Origin: Campylobacteraceae bacterium
GTDB lineage: Bacteria; Campylobacterota; Campylobacteria; Campylobacterales; Sulfurovaceae
Reading direction: 5' to 3'
Length of the DNA: 22,868 nt
Assembly: GCA_027056615.1 (NCBI GenBank)
Contig: JALUKJ010000307.1
Location: 1 to 22,868, forward strand
Shown here: piece after piece, positions 1 through 7,951 of the stretch
How positions within the stretch are numbered: position 1 is the first letter of the stretch
Layout of the letters: every line of letters begins with the position of its first letter
Made by a program: the position numbers and the translations under genes
Notes under the pieces: model-generated
Told to the model about the DNA's origin: nothing
Databases searched by the model: none
Seen by the model: only the letters and a program-made list of their open reading frames with translations

Positions 1-1
1 T

Positions 2-718
2 GCATTTATTTTAGCAATTTTGTTAGTCTTTATCCATACTATTTTTGGATTAGAGATTATTAAACGAGGGGTCATCTTTACCGACCTTGCTATTGGGCAG
101 TTTGCAGCCATTGGGGTGGCTGTAAGTTTGCTCTTTTTTGAGGGGCATTATGCCTTTTTTCTTACCCTTGCTTTTGCTCTTTTAGGGGCATTGCTTATTG
201 CCATTGCAACGCATAGGGTTAAGCATATTGAAGCGTTTATTGGAATGTTGTATGCTTTGGGGGCGAGTGCTATTATTGTAATTCTTTCAAACACTACACA
301 AGGAACAGAACTTTTTAATAAACTTCAAGCGACGGATATTCTCTTTACTACATTAGATGATTTAACTGAACCACTACTCCTTTATAGCTTTGTAGCTATA
401 CTCTTTTTTACTCTTTACCATCGTTTGAGTGGATTGTTAAAAGAGGTGCTATTTTTTGGACTTTTAGCTCTAACTGTTACTTCATCGGTGCAATTAGCAG
501 GGGTTTTAGTGGTCTTTGTATTGCTGATAGTTCCTGCTTTTTTAGCTCTGTTACAGTCACGCTTTAAGCCTCTATTTTTTGCTTGGAGTGTGGGGTCGAC
601 CATCGTTATTTCGGCGATGATTTTCTCATATTGGCTTGATTTACCTACAGGGTATGCTATTGTTTTTGTGGGGTCACTTTGTGGGATTGTTGGGGCTTTA
701 GTGGTTGGGAATAGATGA
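2..718 (+). CDS. Metal-ion ABC transporter permease (ABC-3 family), 5'-truncated by the window edge
   Basis: This is the membrane subunit of a zinc/manganese-type ABC importer (ZnuB/MntB-like). The frame is open to the first bases of the window, so the true start lies outside; a TTG at position 20 is only an internal codon. About 238 residues are visible against roughly 260-280 for the family, so little is missing. It is highly hydrophobic with about six membrane segments. The stretch GLEIIKRGVIFTDLAIGQFA resembles the ABC-3 region where the permease meets the ATPase, and it is followed by alternating helices and short polar loops. The end, GSLCGIVGALVVGNR, is a typical terminal helix. Its ATPase and binding protein should lie upstream, outside the window. 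Which metal it carries cannot be told. Confidence 0.8.
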   Translation, partial: AFILAILLVFIHTIFGLEIIKRGVIFTDLAIGQFAAIGVAVSLLFFEGHYAFFLTLAFALLGALLIAIATHRVKHIEAFIGMLYALGASAIIVILSNTTQGTELFNKLQATDILFTTLDDLTEPLLLYSFVAILFFTLYHRLSGLLKEVLFFGLLALTVTSSVQLAGVLVVFVLLIVPAFLALLQSRFKPLFFAWSVGSTIVISAMIFSYWLDLPTGYAIVFVGSLCGIVGALVVGNR

Positions 719-780
719 TAAGTTACAAAAATTCTTAAAAACTAATTCCACCATTTAATACTATTTTTAAACATAAATTG

Positions 781-786
781 TATAAT
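781..786 (+). promoter_or_regulatory. -10 box (TATAAT) of the SH3/SPOR gene, possibly giving a leaderless mRNA
   Basis: A perfect TATAAT preceded by TTG ends only 7 bases before the ATG at 794. No -35 box is visible, which is normal for campylobacterotan sigma-70 promoters. Transcription would be expected to start at or within a few bases of the ATG, and no Shine-Dalgarno sequence lies between. Confidence 0.5.
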
Positions 787-793
787 CTCTATT

Positions 794-1804
794 ATGAAAA
801 ATATTATATTATTAATGCTACTACTATTTGGATTTGGACACGCTATAAAGTACGAGATTGTACATATAAAAAAAGGAAGAGCACTTAATGTTCGTGATAC
901 TCCTTCGTTAAGAAAATCGGCAGTTGTGGGAAGATTGACTGCTTATATTACAAATGTAAGCGTAAAAGAGTGTTTAGAAGATAAAGTAGGAAATGAGTGG
1001 TGTTACATCAATGCACCTAAAGGTGGCTCACATATTGAAGGATGGGTTAACTCTTACTATTTAGCACCAATGGCAAAAACATCAAAGTTTTCATGGCTTC
1101 GTATCCAAAACTTTTTATTAAATTTCTATTTATCAGATAAAGAGGACTTTTTAGATAAATTACAAGTTTTTTATGCTTTTCCAATGCAGAGATATTTTAG
1201 AAGTAAAAATGTCTCTTTAATGGAATTACGTCAAAAAAAGGTTCTATTTTATAAAAAATGGTCAAAACGCGACTATAGATTTACCTATCTCAAAATTTTA
1301 AAGCGTAAACATAATTACATTGATGTTCAAACAACAGTAAGATGGAGAGTTGAAGGGCATGGAGATTATGAATCAGGAAAAGATATTCAAAAACTTCGTC
1401 TTGTCCCAAGTGGAAACACATTTAAAGTCTCAGCTATAAAGTATTTAAGACATACTGTCTATCCTAAACCAAAACCAGTTCTAGATGATAATGCAACATT
1501 AGTTCTAAATGAAGAGAATAATGAAACAGTAGCTCTAGCAGATAATAGTCTAAAAAATGCTTTAGATAGTAAAAAATACTATATTAAAGCAGGTAGTTTT
1601 TTCTTTGATATTAATAAAGAGTATTTATCAGGTATCTCTAAAAATGGATTTTCTTATATGATTCAAAAGGTACGCCAAGACAATAAAATAATTCGCAGAG
1701 TCTTTATTGGTCCATTTGATTCTGTTGAAGCCACAAAAGAGGCTTTAAAAGTTGTTAGAGCTAAAATTAATGAACATGCTTATATTCAAACCTTTATTCA
1801 TTAG
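794..1804 (+). CDS. Secreted SH3-domain / SPOR-domain protein
   Basis: This is an exported protein of unknown exact role, probably acting at the cell wall. Residues 1-17 form a signal peptide (MKNIILLMLLLFGFGHA). Residues about 19-92 look like a bacterial SH3 domain: ALNVRDTPS, then the GW motif in EGWVNSYYL, with two cysteines at 60 and 70. The middle (about 100-235) is lysine- and aromatic-rich and unassigned. Residues 262-336 look like a SPOR domain (YYIKAGSF at its start, RRVFIGPFDS later), which binds denuded septal peptidoglycan. Both end domains are peptidoglycan-associated by family knowledge, so a wall or division role is inferred. The gene has its own promoter, no visible ribosome binding site, and its last 11 bases overlap the convergent CorC-like gene. 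Confidence 0.7.
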   Translation: MKNIILLMLLLFGFGHAIKYEIVHIKKGRALNVRDTPSLRKSAVVGRLTAYITNVSVKECLEDKVGNEWCYINAPKGGSHIEGWVNSYYLAPMAKTSKFSWLRIQNFLLNFYLSDKEDFLDKLQVFYAFPMQRYFRSKNVSLMELRQKKVLFYKKWSKRDYRFTYLKILKRKHNYIDVQTTVRWRVEGHGDYESGKDIQKLRLVPSGNTFKVSAIKYLRHTVYPKPKPVLDDNATLVLNEENNETVALADNSLKNALDSKKYYIKAGSFFFDINKEYLSGISKNGFSYMIQKVRQDNKIIRRVFIGPFDSVEATKEALKVVRAKINEHAYIQTFIH

Positions 1805-2861
1805 CTCCATCAGAAGAGAGACTCTCTTTCTCTCTTCTATTTTTTTTCATCTTAAGTTTAGCTAATGCTCTCATATCTTCAGTTGTATCACTCTCATCCA
1901 TAATTTCAATTCCTAAAACAGTCTCAACACAATCTTCTAAAGTAACAATTCCCTCTGTTTGGTCATATTTGTCAAGGACTAAGAACATATGCTCTTTTTT
2001 AGAGATAAAGAGGTCTAAAGCTTTGGCAACAGGAATATTTTCGTTAATGGAAAATATATCAAATTTTATCTCTTTTAGAGTAACTGAATCATCTTTGAGT
2101 AGGGCTTGTTGAAAGAGTTTTTTAATCAAGATAATACCTGTAACATTATCAATACTTCCATTATAGATAGGAATTCTTGAAAATTTAAAAATTTCTGATT
2201 TTGTCTCTAAAACTTCTTTCACTGTAAGGTTCTCATTAAGGGCAAAGACTACAGAACGTGGAGTTAAAATGTCAAGTACTTTGTGTTTATCTAGTTTAAG
2301 AACATTTTCAATATAGTCAGACTCTTTTTCGTCAATAACTCCTTCATCTTCACTCATAAGCATACTCTCTAAGAGTTCATCTTTTGTTAGGCTGTTAGAG
2401 TCCTCTTTTCCTTCTGAAATTTTATCGGTAACAAAGAGTGTGGTTAGGATAATAGGATAAGTCATCCAAACAAAAATTTGAATAAGTTTTGCAGCCATTG
2501 GGGCTAATGATTTCCAGTATATAGCACCAATAGTTTTTGGAATAATCTCTGAAATGTAAAGAATAGCAAATGTTAAGACAATAGAGACGTAAGCCACAAC
2601 ATCACTACCCCAAATAGATGAGGCTTGAGCTCCAACAGCAGCAGCCCCTAGTGTATTGGCAATAGTATTTAAAATCAAAATTGATGCAATAGATTTGTTA
2701 ATGTTCTCTTTGTGCCATCGTAGAAGTTTTCCTGTTTTGGGCTTCTCTTTTTCAAGTACTGAAACGTAAGACATATTGACAGACAATAGGACTGATTCAA
2801 GGACAGAACATACAAATGAGATACTCACAGATGCCAAAAAGAAAATGATTAATAGTTCCAT
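1794..2861 (-). CDS. CNNM/CorC-family membrane protein (DUF21 plus CBS pair), short form
   Basis: A membrane protein of the hemolysin-related CorC/CNNM family, linked to Mg2+/Co2+ efflux or homeostasis. The frame extends upstream to 2900, but the ATG at 2861 (MELLIIFFLA) is preferred: it begins directly with the first membrane helix, lies 16 bases after the mgtE stop, and has AAAGG upstream. Residues 1-150 hold the CNNM transmembrane domain, with the conserved SEIIPKT at 104-110. Residues about 195-315 are a CBS pair, ending in EGIVTLEDCVETVLG. The protein stops about 40 residues later with a charged tail, so it lacks the C-terminal CorC_HlyC domain of the usual 410-440-residue members. It is probably co-transcribed with mgtE, suggesting joint Mg2+ control. 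The direction of transport is not shown by the sequence. Confidence 0.8.
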   Translation of the reverse strand: MELLIIFFLASVSISFVCSVLESVLLSVNMSYVSVLEKEKPKTGKLLRWHKENINKSIASILILNTIANTLGAAAVGAQASSIWGSDVVAYVSIVLTFAILYISEIIPKTIGAIYWKSLAPMAAKLIQIFVWMTYPIILTTLFVTDKISEGKEDSNSLTKDELLESMLMSEDEGVIDEKESDYIENVLKLDKHKVLDILTPRSVVFALNENLTVKEVLETKSEIFKFSRIPIYNGSIDNVTGIILIKKLFQQALLKDDSVTLKEIKFDIFSINENIPVAKALDLFISKKEHMFLVLDKYDQTEGIVTLEDCVETVLGIEIMDESDTTEDMRALAKLKMKKNRREKESLSSDGANE

Positions 2862-2877
2862 GAAATTTAATAAACCT

Positions 2878-4209
2878 TTATAATAAAATGATGGTCGCAA
2901 GACCTAAAAAACTGAAAAAACCGACAATATCGGTCACTGTGGTTAAAATAACTGTACTTCCAATAGCTGGGTCAACATCCATCTTTTTTAAAAGAAGAGG
3001 AATGGTTGCTCCAAAAAGACCAGCCATAAATAGATTAATGAGCATTGAAAGGGCAATAACTACACCTAATAATATACCATTGTCAAACCAAACAGAGGCA
3101 ATTATGCCCATAATAATAGCAAAAATTAATCCATTAAGTAGAGAAATACTCACCTCTTTTTTAATAATTCTTGTTGCGTCGGTATGGGAAATATCCCCCA
3201 ATGCCAACTGTCTAACTACAACAGTAAGTGTTTGTGTTCCTGCATTTCCCCCCATGGAAGCTACAATAGGCATAAGAATAGCAAGAGCAACTACACTTTC
3301 GATAGTATCTGAAAACATACCAATAACTACTGAGGCTAAAATGGCAGTAAGTAGGTTAATACCTAACCACGAAGCACGTTTTTTCCCTGCCTTTAAAATC
3401 TCTTCATCCTCTTCTGCTTCATCATCTAACCCTGCTAGGTTATACATCTGTTCTGTAGCTTGTTCTGAGATAATATCATAAATATCATCAGATGTAATAC
3501 GCCCAATAAGCATATTTTTGTTGTTTACAATAGGTATAACAGATAGGTCATACTCTTCAAAGGTGTGAACAACATCAGCAATATCATCTGTATCTCGTGC
3601 AGAGATAGGCTCAAAATTTTCATCACTATCTTTAATATTATCATATAGAGTTTTTGAAAAATTAAAAATAAGTAAATCTTCTAAGTCAATACTATATCGT
3701 AGAGTCTTTTCGTCGGTTGTAATAAATAGCGTATGAACATTTTCTAACTCATTAGCTTTTTTGAGTTTGGCAAAATTGTTGACTACCTTTTGAACAATTT
3801 CATCTTTGTTTGCAACAAAGACCTCTGTTTGCATATATGCACCAGCTTGGTCATCATCATAGTTTTGGAGCCTAATAATATCTTTTTGGTCTTCTTTATC
3901 TAGTGATTCAAAAACCTCTGAAGCTATCTCTTCATCATGCTCTTGAAGCTCTTGCATAAAATCAGTTTGGTCATCAGACTCTAGTTCTGATATAGCTTCT
4001 TTTAGTTCATGAACCTCTAATGATTCAACAATATCACCAAAGTATCGGTCAGGTAAAGCAAGGGCAATATCTCCTACAATATCTTTAGGAATTAAATTAA
4101 TTGCTTCTGAAAACTCCTCTTCATCAAGTTCACGCAAAATATTGACAATTTCAGAGGGGTGCAGTTCACTATCTTGGTTCTCTTCTAAATACAGTTTGAG
4201 TCTATTCAT
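2878..4209 (-). CDS. mgtE: Magnesium transporter MgtE
   Basis: An inner-membrane Mg2+ channel/transporter. It has the full MgtE architecture at normal length (443 residues): an acidic helical N domain (about 1-125), a CBS pair (about 126-250) and five membrane helices (about 280-443). Family hallmarks are MPIVASMGGNAGTQTLTVVV at 313-332 and TTVTDIVGFFSFLG at 423-436, where Asp427 corresponds to the pore Asp known from the Thermus protein. The acidic N and CBS domains sense cytosolic Mg2+ in characterised members. The start is well supported by AGGAGA 5 bases upstream of the ATG. It lies between queA and a CorC-like gene and has a possible promoter of its own in the 41-base gap after queA. Confidence 0.95.
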   Translation of the reverse strand: MNRLKLYLEENQDSELHPSEIVNILRELDEEEFSEAINLIPKDIVGDIALALPDRYFGDIVESLEVHELKEAISELESDDQTDFMQELQEHDEEIASEVFESLDKEDQKDIIRLQNYDDDQAGAYMQTEVFVANKDEIVQKVVNNFAKLKKANELENVHTLFITTDEKTLRYSIDLEDLLIFNFSKTLYDNIKDSDENFEPISARDTDDIADVVHTFEEYDLSVIPIVNNKNMLIGRITSDDIYDIISEQATEQMYNLAGLDDEAEEDEEILKAGKKRASWLGINLLTAILASVVIGMFSDTIESVVALAILMPIVASMGGNAGTQTLTVVVRQLALGDISHTDATRIIKKEVSISLLNGLIFAIIMGIIASVWFDNGILLGVVIALSMLINLFMAGLFGATIPLLLKKMDVDPAIGSTVILTTVTDIVGFFSFLGLATIILL

Positions 4210-4234
4210 GAATCTCTCCTCTAATTTTTTTGGA

Positions 4235-4240
4235 ATTATA
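4235..4240 (-). promoter_or_regulatory. Possible -10 box (TATAAT) upstream of mgtE
   Basis: On the minus strand GCTATAATTCC lies in the 41-base gap between queA and mgtE, about 26 bases before the mgtE start. It could give mgtE and the CorC-like gene expression independent of tat/queA. No -35 box is evident and no Mg2+ riboswitch would fit in the short leader. Confidence 0.45.
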
Positions 4241-4250
4241 GCTTATAAAA

Positions 4251-5291
4251 TTAAATTATTAACATTGCATCACCATAGGAGAAGAAACGATACTCTCTTT
4301 TTATAGCTTCATGGTAGAGTTCAAGTGTTTTTTTACGTCCAACAAATGCAGATACTAACATAATTAGTGTGCTTTTAGGTAGATGAAAATTTGTTAGAAG
4401 ATGGTTGACACGTTGAGGTTTATTGAGAGGGTGCAAAAACAAATCACACTCTCCAAAAGTTTGAGCTGTTCTAGCAAAGTACTCTACGGTTCTTGTTACT
4501 GTTGTTCCAATGGCTAAAATATTTTTAGTTGAGTTTAAAACATCTGCACTCTTTTTAGAAATCTCAAAATACTCTGAGTGCATAGGGTGGTCAAGAATCT
4601 TTTCAGACTCCACAGGTTTAAAAGTTCCTGCTCCAACATGTAGGGTTATTTTATGGGTTTTATGTCTCTTTTCTAAAGCTTCAAATAGTTTTGGTGTAAA
4701 GTGTAAAGAGGCTGTAGGGGCTGCAACAGCTCCAGCCTTTTTAGCAAAGAGAGTTTGGTAGTCAGTCTCATCATCTTTGTTATCTTCACGTTGCATGTAA
4801 GGTGGTAGGGGAATATGACCTATTTTATCAAGTACTTGTACTAACTCTTCAAAACGTATCTCTTGCTCTTGATGTTTAAAAGTTACAACTCTTGAACCAT
4901 CACTGTTGAGTTGCATAACTGTTGCAACTAATCCATCGTCAAAAAATATTTCAGTTCCTAGATGTACTTTTCCACGTATCATAACTAAGTATTCACGAGC
5001 TGTCAGAGGTTTGTTAAAGAGTAGCTCTATTTTTCCTCCTCCTTGCCCATGCTCATCTGCCATTTTTTTACCAAAGATTCGTGCTTTTATTACCTTTGTG
5101 TCATTTAGAAAAATATCACACTCTTTGGGTACAAATTCAAGTAGATGTTTAAAGGTGGTATGGGTAGTTGTATCGTTTGCTCTGTTATAAACTAACAATT
5201 TAGCATGGTCAAGAGGTTGAATAGGGTTTTGAGCTATGAGATGAGCAGGAAGCTCATAGTCATAGCTATTGGTTAAAAGTTCTATGTCCAT
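4251..5291 (-). CDS. queA: S-adenosylmethionine:tRNA ribosyltransferase-isomerase QueA
   Basis: This enzyme transfers and isomerises the ribosyl part of SAM onto preQ1 at the wobble base of GUN tRNAs, making epoxyqueuosine. At 346 residues the length is normal. Family motifs are visible throughout: YDLP-like YELPAHLIAQNPIQPLDHAKLL near the N-terminus, FLNDTKV-like IFLNDTKVIKARIFG, GKIELLF, GHIPLPPYMQRED, AAPTASLHFT, HVGAGTFKPVE and TNFHLPKSTLIMLVSAFVG towards the end. The ATG directly abuts the tatC stop with no gap, which implies translational coupling. From memory, queA next to tatC is conserved in Campylobacter. Downstream mgtE is 41 bases away. Confidence 0.97.
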   Translation of the reverse strand: MDIELLTNSYDYELPAHLIAQNPIQPLDHAKLLVYNRANDTTTHTTFKHLLEFVPKECDIFLNDTKVIKARIFGKKMADEHGQGGGKIELLFNKPLTAREYLVMIRGKVHLGTEIFFDDGLVATVMQLNSDGSRVVTFKHQEQEIRFEELVQVLDKIGHIPLPPYMQREDNKDDETDYQTLFAKKAGAVAAPTASLHFTPKLFEALEKRHKTHKITLHVGAGTFKPVESEKILDHPMHSEYFEISKKSADVLNSTKNILAIGTTVTRTVEYFARTAQTFGECDLFLHPLNKPQRVNHLLTNFHLPKSTLIMLVSAFVGRKKTLELYHEAIKREYRFFSYGDAMLII

Positions 5292-6314
5292 TTAATTTTT
5301 AGTCTCTAAAAGGGCTTTTTCATCATCATCATCTTCTTCGTCTTCAACATGAGGGTTTACATACTTTAATATAATAATTGATACACCATATAAAATAATC
5401 AATGGGGCAGCCATAAGCATTTGTGTTAATACATCGGGTGGTGTCAACAATGCAGCTAAAATAAAGATAATAACCACAGCATATTTAAAGAAATCTTTGA
5501 GTGATTTGTCGGTAATAATTCCAATTTTACCTAGTGTATAGGCAACTACAGGAAGCTCAAATGCTATTCCAAATCCAGCCATAATTTTAGTAAAGAATCC
5601 AACATAATCTTCAATATTAATCAATGGTGTGTAGAGGAATGAACCAAAAGTAATAAGAAACTGAAAACCAAATGGAGTTACAATATAGTAGGCAAAAAGA
5701 ACACCAGTAAAGAACATAAATGCTCCACCAATTACAAAAGGGTATACCATCTGTTTTTCATTTTCGTAAAGTCCAGGGGAGATAAAGAGCCAAAGTTGGT
5801 ATAGAATAAAAGGTAATGCACCTAAAATAGCTGCAAAAAAGGAGACCTTTAAGGCAACGAAAAATGCTCCTCCCACTTGGTGAGTAGTGATTTTACCACC
5901 AAATGTATTTTTGTCGACATTTGTTTGAAGCCCTTTAAGTGTCTCTCCTAACTCATGTACTGCTTGGGTTGCCTCTTTAAGAAGTTGTGCTAGTTTTTCA
6001 TCAGCTACTTTTGTAGCTTGACTTAGAGAATTTTCAAGTTTAAGTACAGCAGACTCTTGTGGTGTAATAGGTTTTGCAACGGTAATAGTTGAACTCTTAT
6101 TATTATCTATAGATGAGGTATGCCATTTACCTTTTTCTTGTGCATTGACAATTCGACCTACTTCAGTTAGTGCATTGTTTAGGGGAGTTGTAATCCATCT
6201 TAAAATAACATTATGGAACGTAAAGGCTATTACAAAAGCAACTAAAAGCGAAGCCACTGAAAGGCTAAGGCGTAAACGTAATTCAGCTAAATGGGGTTTA
6301 ATCTCTTCAAACAT
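5292..6314 (-). CDS. tatC: Twin-arginine translocase subunit TatC with an enlarged first periplasmic loop
   Basis: TatC is the membrane receptor for twin-arginine signal peptides; with TatB it exports folded proteins. The cytoplasmic N-terminus has HLAELRLRL at 8-16, matching the signal-peptide site. LYENEKQ at 182-188 carries the conserved Glu (186), and FGIAFELPV at 248-256 carries the Glu (253) of the fourth helix. TPPDVLTQ at 291-298 is also typical. The protein has 340 residues against about 245-260 usually. The surplus lies between TM1 (about 17-39) and TM2 (about 150-172): residues 51-141 are a hydrophilic, partly helical insertion in the first periplasmic loop. The C-terminus is very acidic (DEEDDDDE at 325-332). 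tatB ends 2 bases upstream. No tatA is in the window. Confidence 0.95.
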   Translation of the reverse strand: MFEEIKPHLAELRLRLSLSVASLLVAFVIAFTFHNVILRWITTPLNNALTEVGRIVNAQEKGKWHTSSIDNNKSSTITVAKPITPQESAVLKLENSLSQATKVADEKLAQLLKEATQAVHELGETLKGLQTNVDKNTFGGKITTHQVGGAFFVALKVSFFAAILGALPFILYQLWLFISPGLYENEKQMVYPFVIGGAFMFFTGVLFAYYIVTPFGFQFLITFGSFLYTPLINIEDYVGFFTKIMAGFGIAFELPVVAYTLGKIGIITDKSLKDFFKYAVVIIFILAALLTPPDVLTQMLMAAPLIILYGVSIIILKYVNPHVEDEEDDDDEKALLETKN

Positions 6315-6316
6315 TG

Positions 6317-6778
6317 TTATTTCTCATCACTTTTTTTATTCTCTTTATTCTCTTGTTTGACCTCTTCTATATTGGTCTCTTTAACTTTTTTCTTTTTAAA
6401 TGTAATCTCTTTACTCTGCTTTGGTTCTACTTGAGTAGTTACAGGTTCAGGAGGTTGTTGGGTCATGCGTTCAAAGTTCTCTTTGACTGACCCCATATTG
6501 ACGCTCTCTTTAAGCTCATTGATGGGGTTTAAGTTTTTAAATCCTTGTAACTCCTCATTGGCTTTGTTGAGTTTCTCTTTATATCCTAATGCTTCACGTT
6601 TAAGCTCATCTAAATTAACCTCTTCGTTAAGTGCATTTTTTGCGTCACCAATGGCATTTTTCATATTTTTAATAAATTTAGCAATATCGACCATAGCCCC
6701 AGGTAGTTTCTCGGGTCCTAAAAAGATAATGGCAACAATGGCAATAAAAAGTATTTCGGTAAATCCCAATCCAAACAT
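6317..6778 (-). CDS. tatB: Twin-arginine translocase subunit TatB
   Basis: A single-pass membrane partner of TatC in the Tat receptor complex. The N-terminus MFGLGFTEILFIAIVAIIFL gives one short membrane helix (about 4-20), followed by the GPEKLP hinge and an amphipathic helix (about 27-50), the standard TatA/B layout. The glutamate in the first helix (FTEI) and the long charged tail favour TatB over TatA. The tail is Lys/Glu-rich and ends in a low-complexity KKSDEK stretch. It is followed after 2 bases by tatC, a conserved pairing. AAGGGAT upstream of the ATG serves as ribosome binding site. Confidence 0.93.
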   Translation of the reverse strand: MFGLGFTEILFIAIVAIIFLGPEKLPGAMVDIAKFIKNMKNAIGDAKNALNEEVNLDELKREALGYKEKLNKANEELQGFKNLNPINELKESVNMGSVKENFERMTQQPPEPVTTQVEPKQSKEITFKKKKVKETNIEEVKQENKENKKSDEK

Positions 6779-6807
6779 ATAACTATCCCTTGTTTTTTAA
6801 TTAGTGT

Positions 6808-6813
6808 ATTTTA
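6808..6813 (-). promoter_or_regulatory. Possible -10 box (TAAAAT) upstream of tatB
   Basis: The minus strand reads CGCTAAAATACAC in the 46-base gap between hemW and tatB, about 30 bases before the tatB start. It fits the campylobacterotan -10 pattern without a -35 box. It could serve tatBC-queA separately from hemW. Confidence 0.4.
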
Positions 6814-6824
6814 GCGAAATAGAT

Positions 6825-7880
6825 TTAACCTAAGAGATAAAGTACTAACTCATCAGCAATAAAATAGTTTATGTTTTTATAAATTGTATCATATTTAACT
6901 AATTTCTCTTTTTCTACTAAAAAATCGGCTCGTTTTTTCATCTCTTTATCTAATATATCTTCATCTACACCAATATTTGAACGAAGTCCTAAAAAAAGCT
7001 TTTCAGTAAGTAACTCATCTTGGGTTAAAGGCTCTTCATAAATATTTAAAGGTTCTTGAATATAGAGGTCAATATCCGTGGTAGGGTAGTAACGTCTATC
7101 TTTTAGAAAACCAACAGCTCCTGCACCTACTCCTATATAGTCTTTAAGTTCCCAATAACCTCTGTTATGTTTGCTTTGGTATGTTCCAAAGTTAGATATT
7201 TCATACTGTTTAAATCCTCTATTTTCAATCTCTTTAGCTACAAAAAAAGCCAATTCATCATCTTCTTGTCTTACTTTTGGAGTTGAGGCAAATTTTGTAC
7301 CACTCTCAATAGTTAGTTCATAGGCTGAAATATGGTTAATAGGGAGTTTAAAGGCTTGTTCAATGTCAGACTTTAATAGCTTTTTAGTATCTCCTTGATA
7401 GTTATATATTAGGTCAAGTGAGAGATTTTTAAAGCCAATTTCATGAGCTGTTTGAATGGCTTTAGTTGCTTGTTGTGGTGAGTGAACTCTATTTAGGGCT
7501 TTGAGCTTTTTTTGGTTAAAACTTTGCACTCCAAAAGAGACACGGTTTACTCCTAAATCAAACATACCTTGCAACCATGCTTTAGTAGCCGAGTTTGGGT
7601 TTGCTTCAGTGGTTATTTCAGCACCTTTTTTAATTAGAGGTTGAATCAGTTTAAAAATAGGTCTATAGAATAGGGAGCTAATGGTTGAGGGAGTCCCTCC
7701 ACCAATAAAAATAGTTTCAATAGATTGTTCTGTAACTTTAAAACGTTTAATTTCAAACTTTAATTGTTTCTCTAAAGCTAACATGTAATTTTTACGAGTG
7801 TCAAACTTGTCTACATAAGAGTTAAATGAGCAATAGTGACACTTTGAATCACAATAAGGAATATGGATATAGAGAAGCAT
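6825..7880 (-). CDS. hemW: Radical SAM protein HemW (heme chaperone, HemN-like)
   Basis: A radical SAM protein of the HemW type, which binds haem and delivers it to haem proteins; such proteins are often mislabelled coproporphyrinogen III dehydrogenase. CDSKCHYC places the [4Fe-4S] cysteines at 10, 14 and 17, in the CX3CX2C spacing. GGGTPS at 60-65 is the SAM-binding glycine motif. HNRGYW at 238-243 gives the HNXXY haem-binding motif that separates HemW from true HemN. At 351 residues it is slightly shorter than the 375-380 of many HemW proteins, through a compact C-terminal domain. It is divergent from rppH and upstream of tatB in the same orientation; from memory this neighbourhood is the same in Campylobacter. 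Confidence 0.92.
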   Translation of the reverse strand: MLLYIHIPYCDSKCHYCSFNSYVDKFDTRKNYMLALEKQLKFEIKRFKVTEQSIETIFIGGGTPSTISSLFYRPIFKLIQPLIKKGAEITTEANPNSATKAWLQGMFDLGVNRVSFGVQSFNQKKLKALNRVHSPQQATKAIQTAHEIGFKNLSLDLIYNYQGDTKKLLKSDIEQAFKLPINHISAYELTIESGTKFASTPKVRQEDDELAFFVAKEIENRGFKQYEISNFGTYQSKHNRGYWELKDYIGVGAGAVGFLKDRRYYPTTDIDLYIQEPLNIYEEPLTQDELLTEKLFLGLRSNIGVDEDILDKEMKKRADFLVEKEKLVKYDTIYKNINYFIADELVLYLLG

Positions 7881-7910
7881 TTTTTCACCATTAATTAATT
7901 AGTATTTTGA

Positions 7911-7916
7911 TAAAAT
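7911..7916 (+). promoter_or_regulatory. Probable -10 box (TAAAAT) of the rppH-lysC-hobA-holB operon
   Basis: TTTTGATAAAATTC lies in the hemW-rppH divergent gap. Transcription would begin near 7923, giving a leader of about 30 bases before the ATG at 7952. This also argues against an earlier in-frame TTG at 7907 as start, since it lies upstream of the -10 box. Confidence 0.5.
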
Positions 7917-7951
7917 TCTACCAAAGTAATGATGAAAGACGAGTAATAAAA

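Noticed and set aside
738..763. Similarity to 18128-18152 (AAAACTAAT-CCACCATT shared), as a possible dispersed repeat
   Set aside because: Only about 17 matching bases in very AT-rich sequence; a rough estimate gives several such pairs by chance in 22 kb on both strands.
2862..2900. ATG at 2900 as start of the CorC-like gene
   Set aside because: It would overlap mgtE and add a 13-residue polar leader before the first membrane helix; the ATG at 2861 is better placed.
2888..3481. 197-codon frame on the plus strand opposite mgtE
   Set aside because: It lies entirely within mgtE, which has full family motifs and a strong ribosome binding site; the composition is that of an antisense shadow.
7907..7951. 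TTG at 7907 as start of rppH
   Set aside because: It lies upstream of the likely -10 box and adds residues not found in the family; the ATG at 7952 gives the conserved N-terminus.
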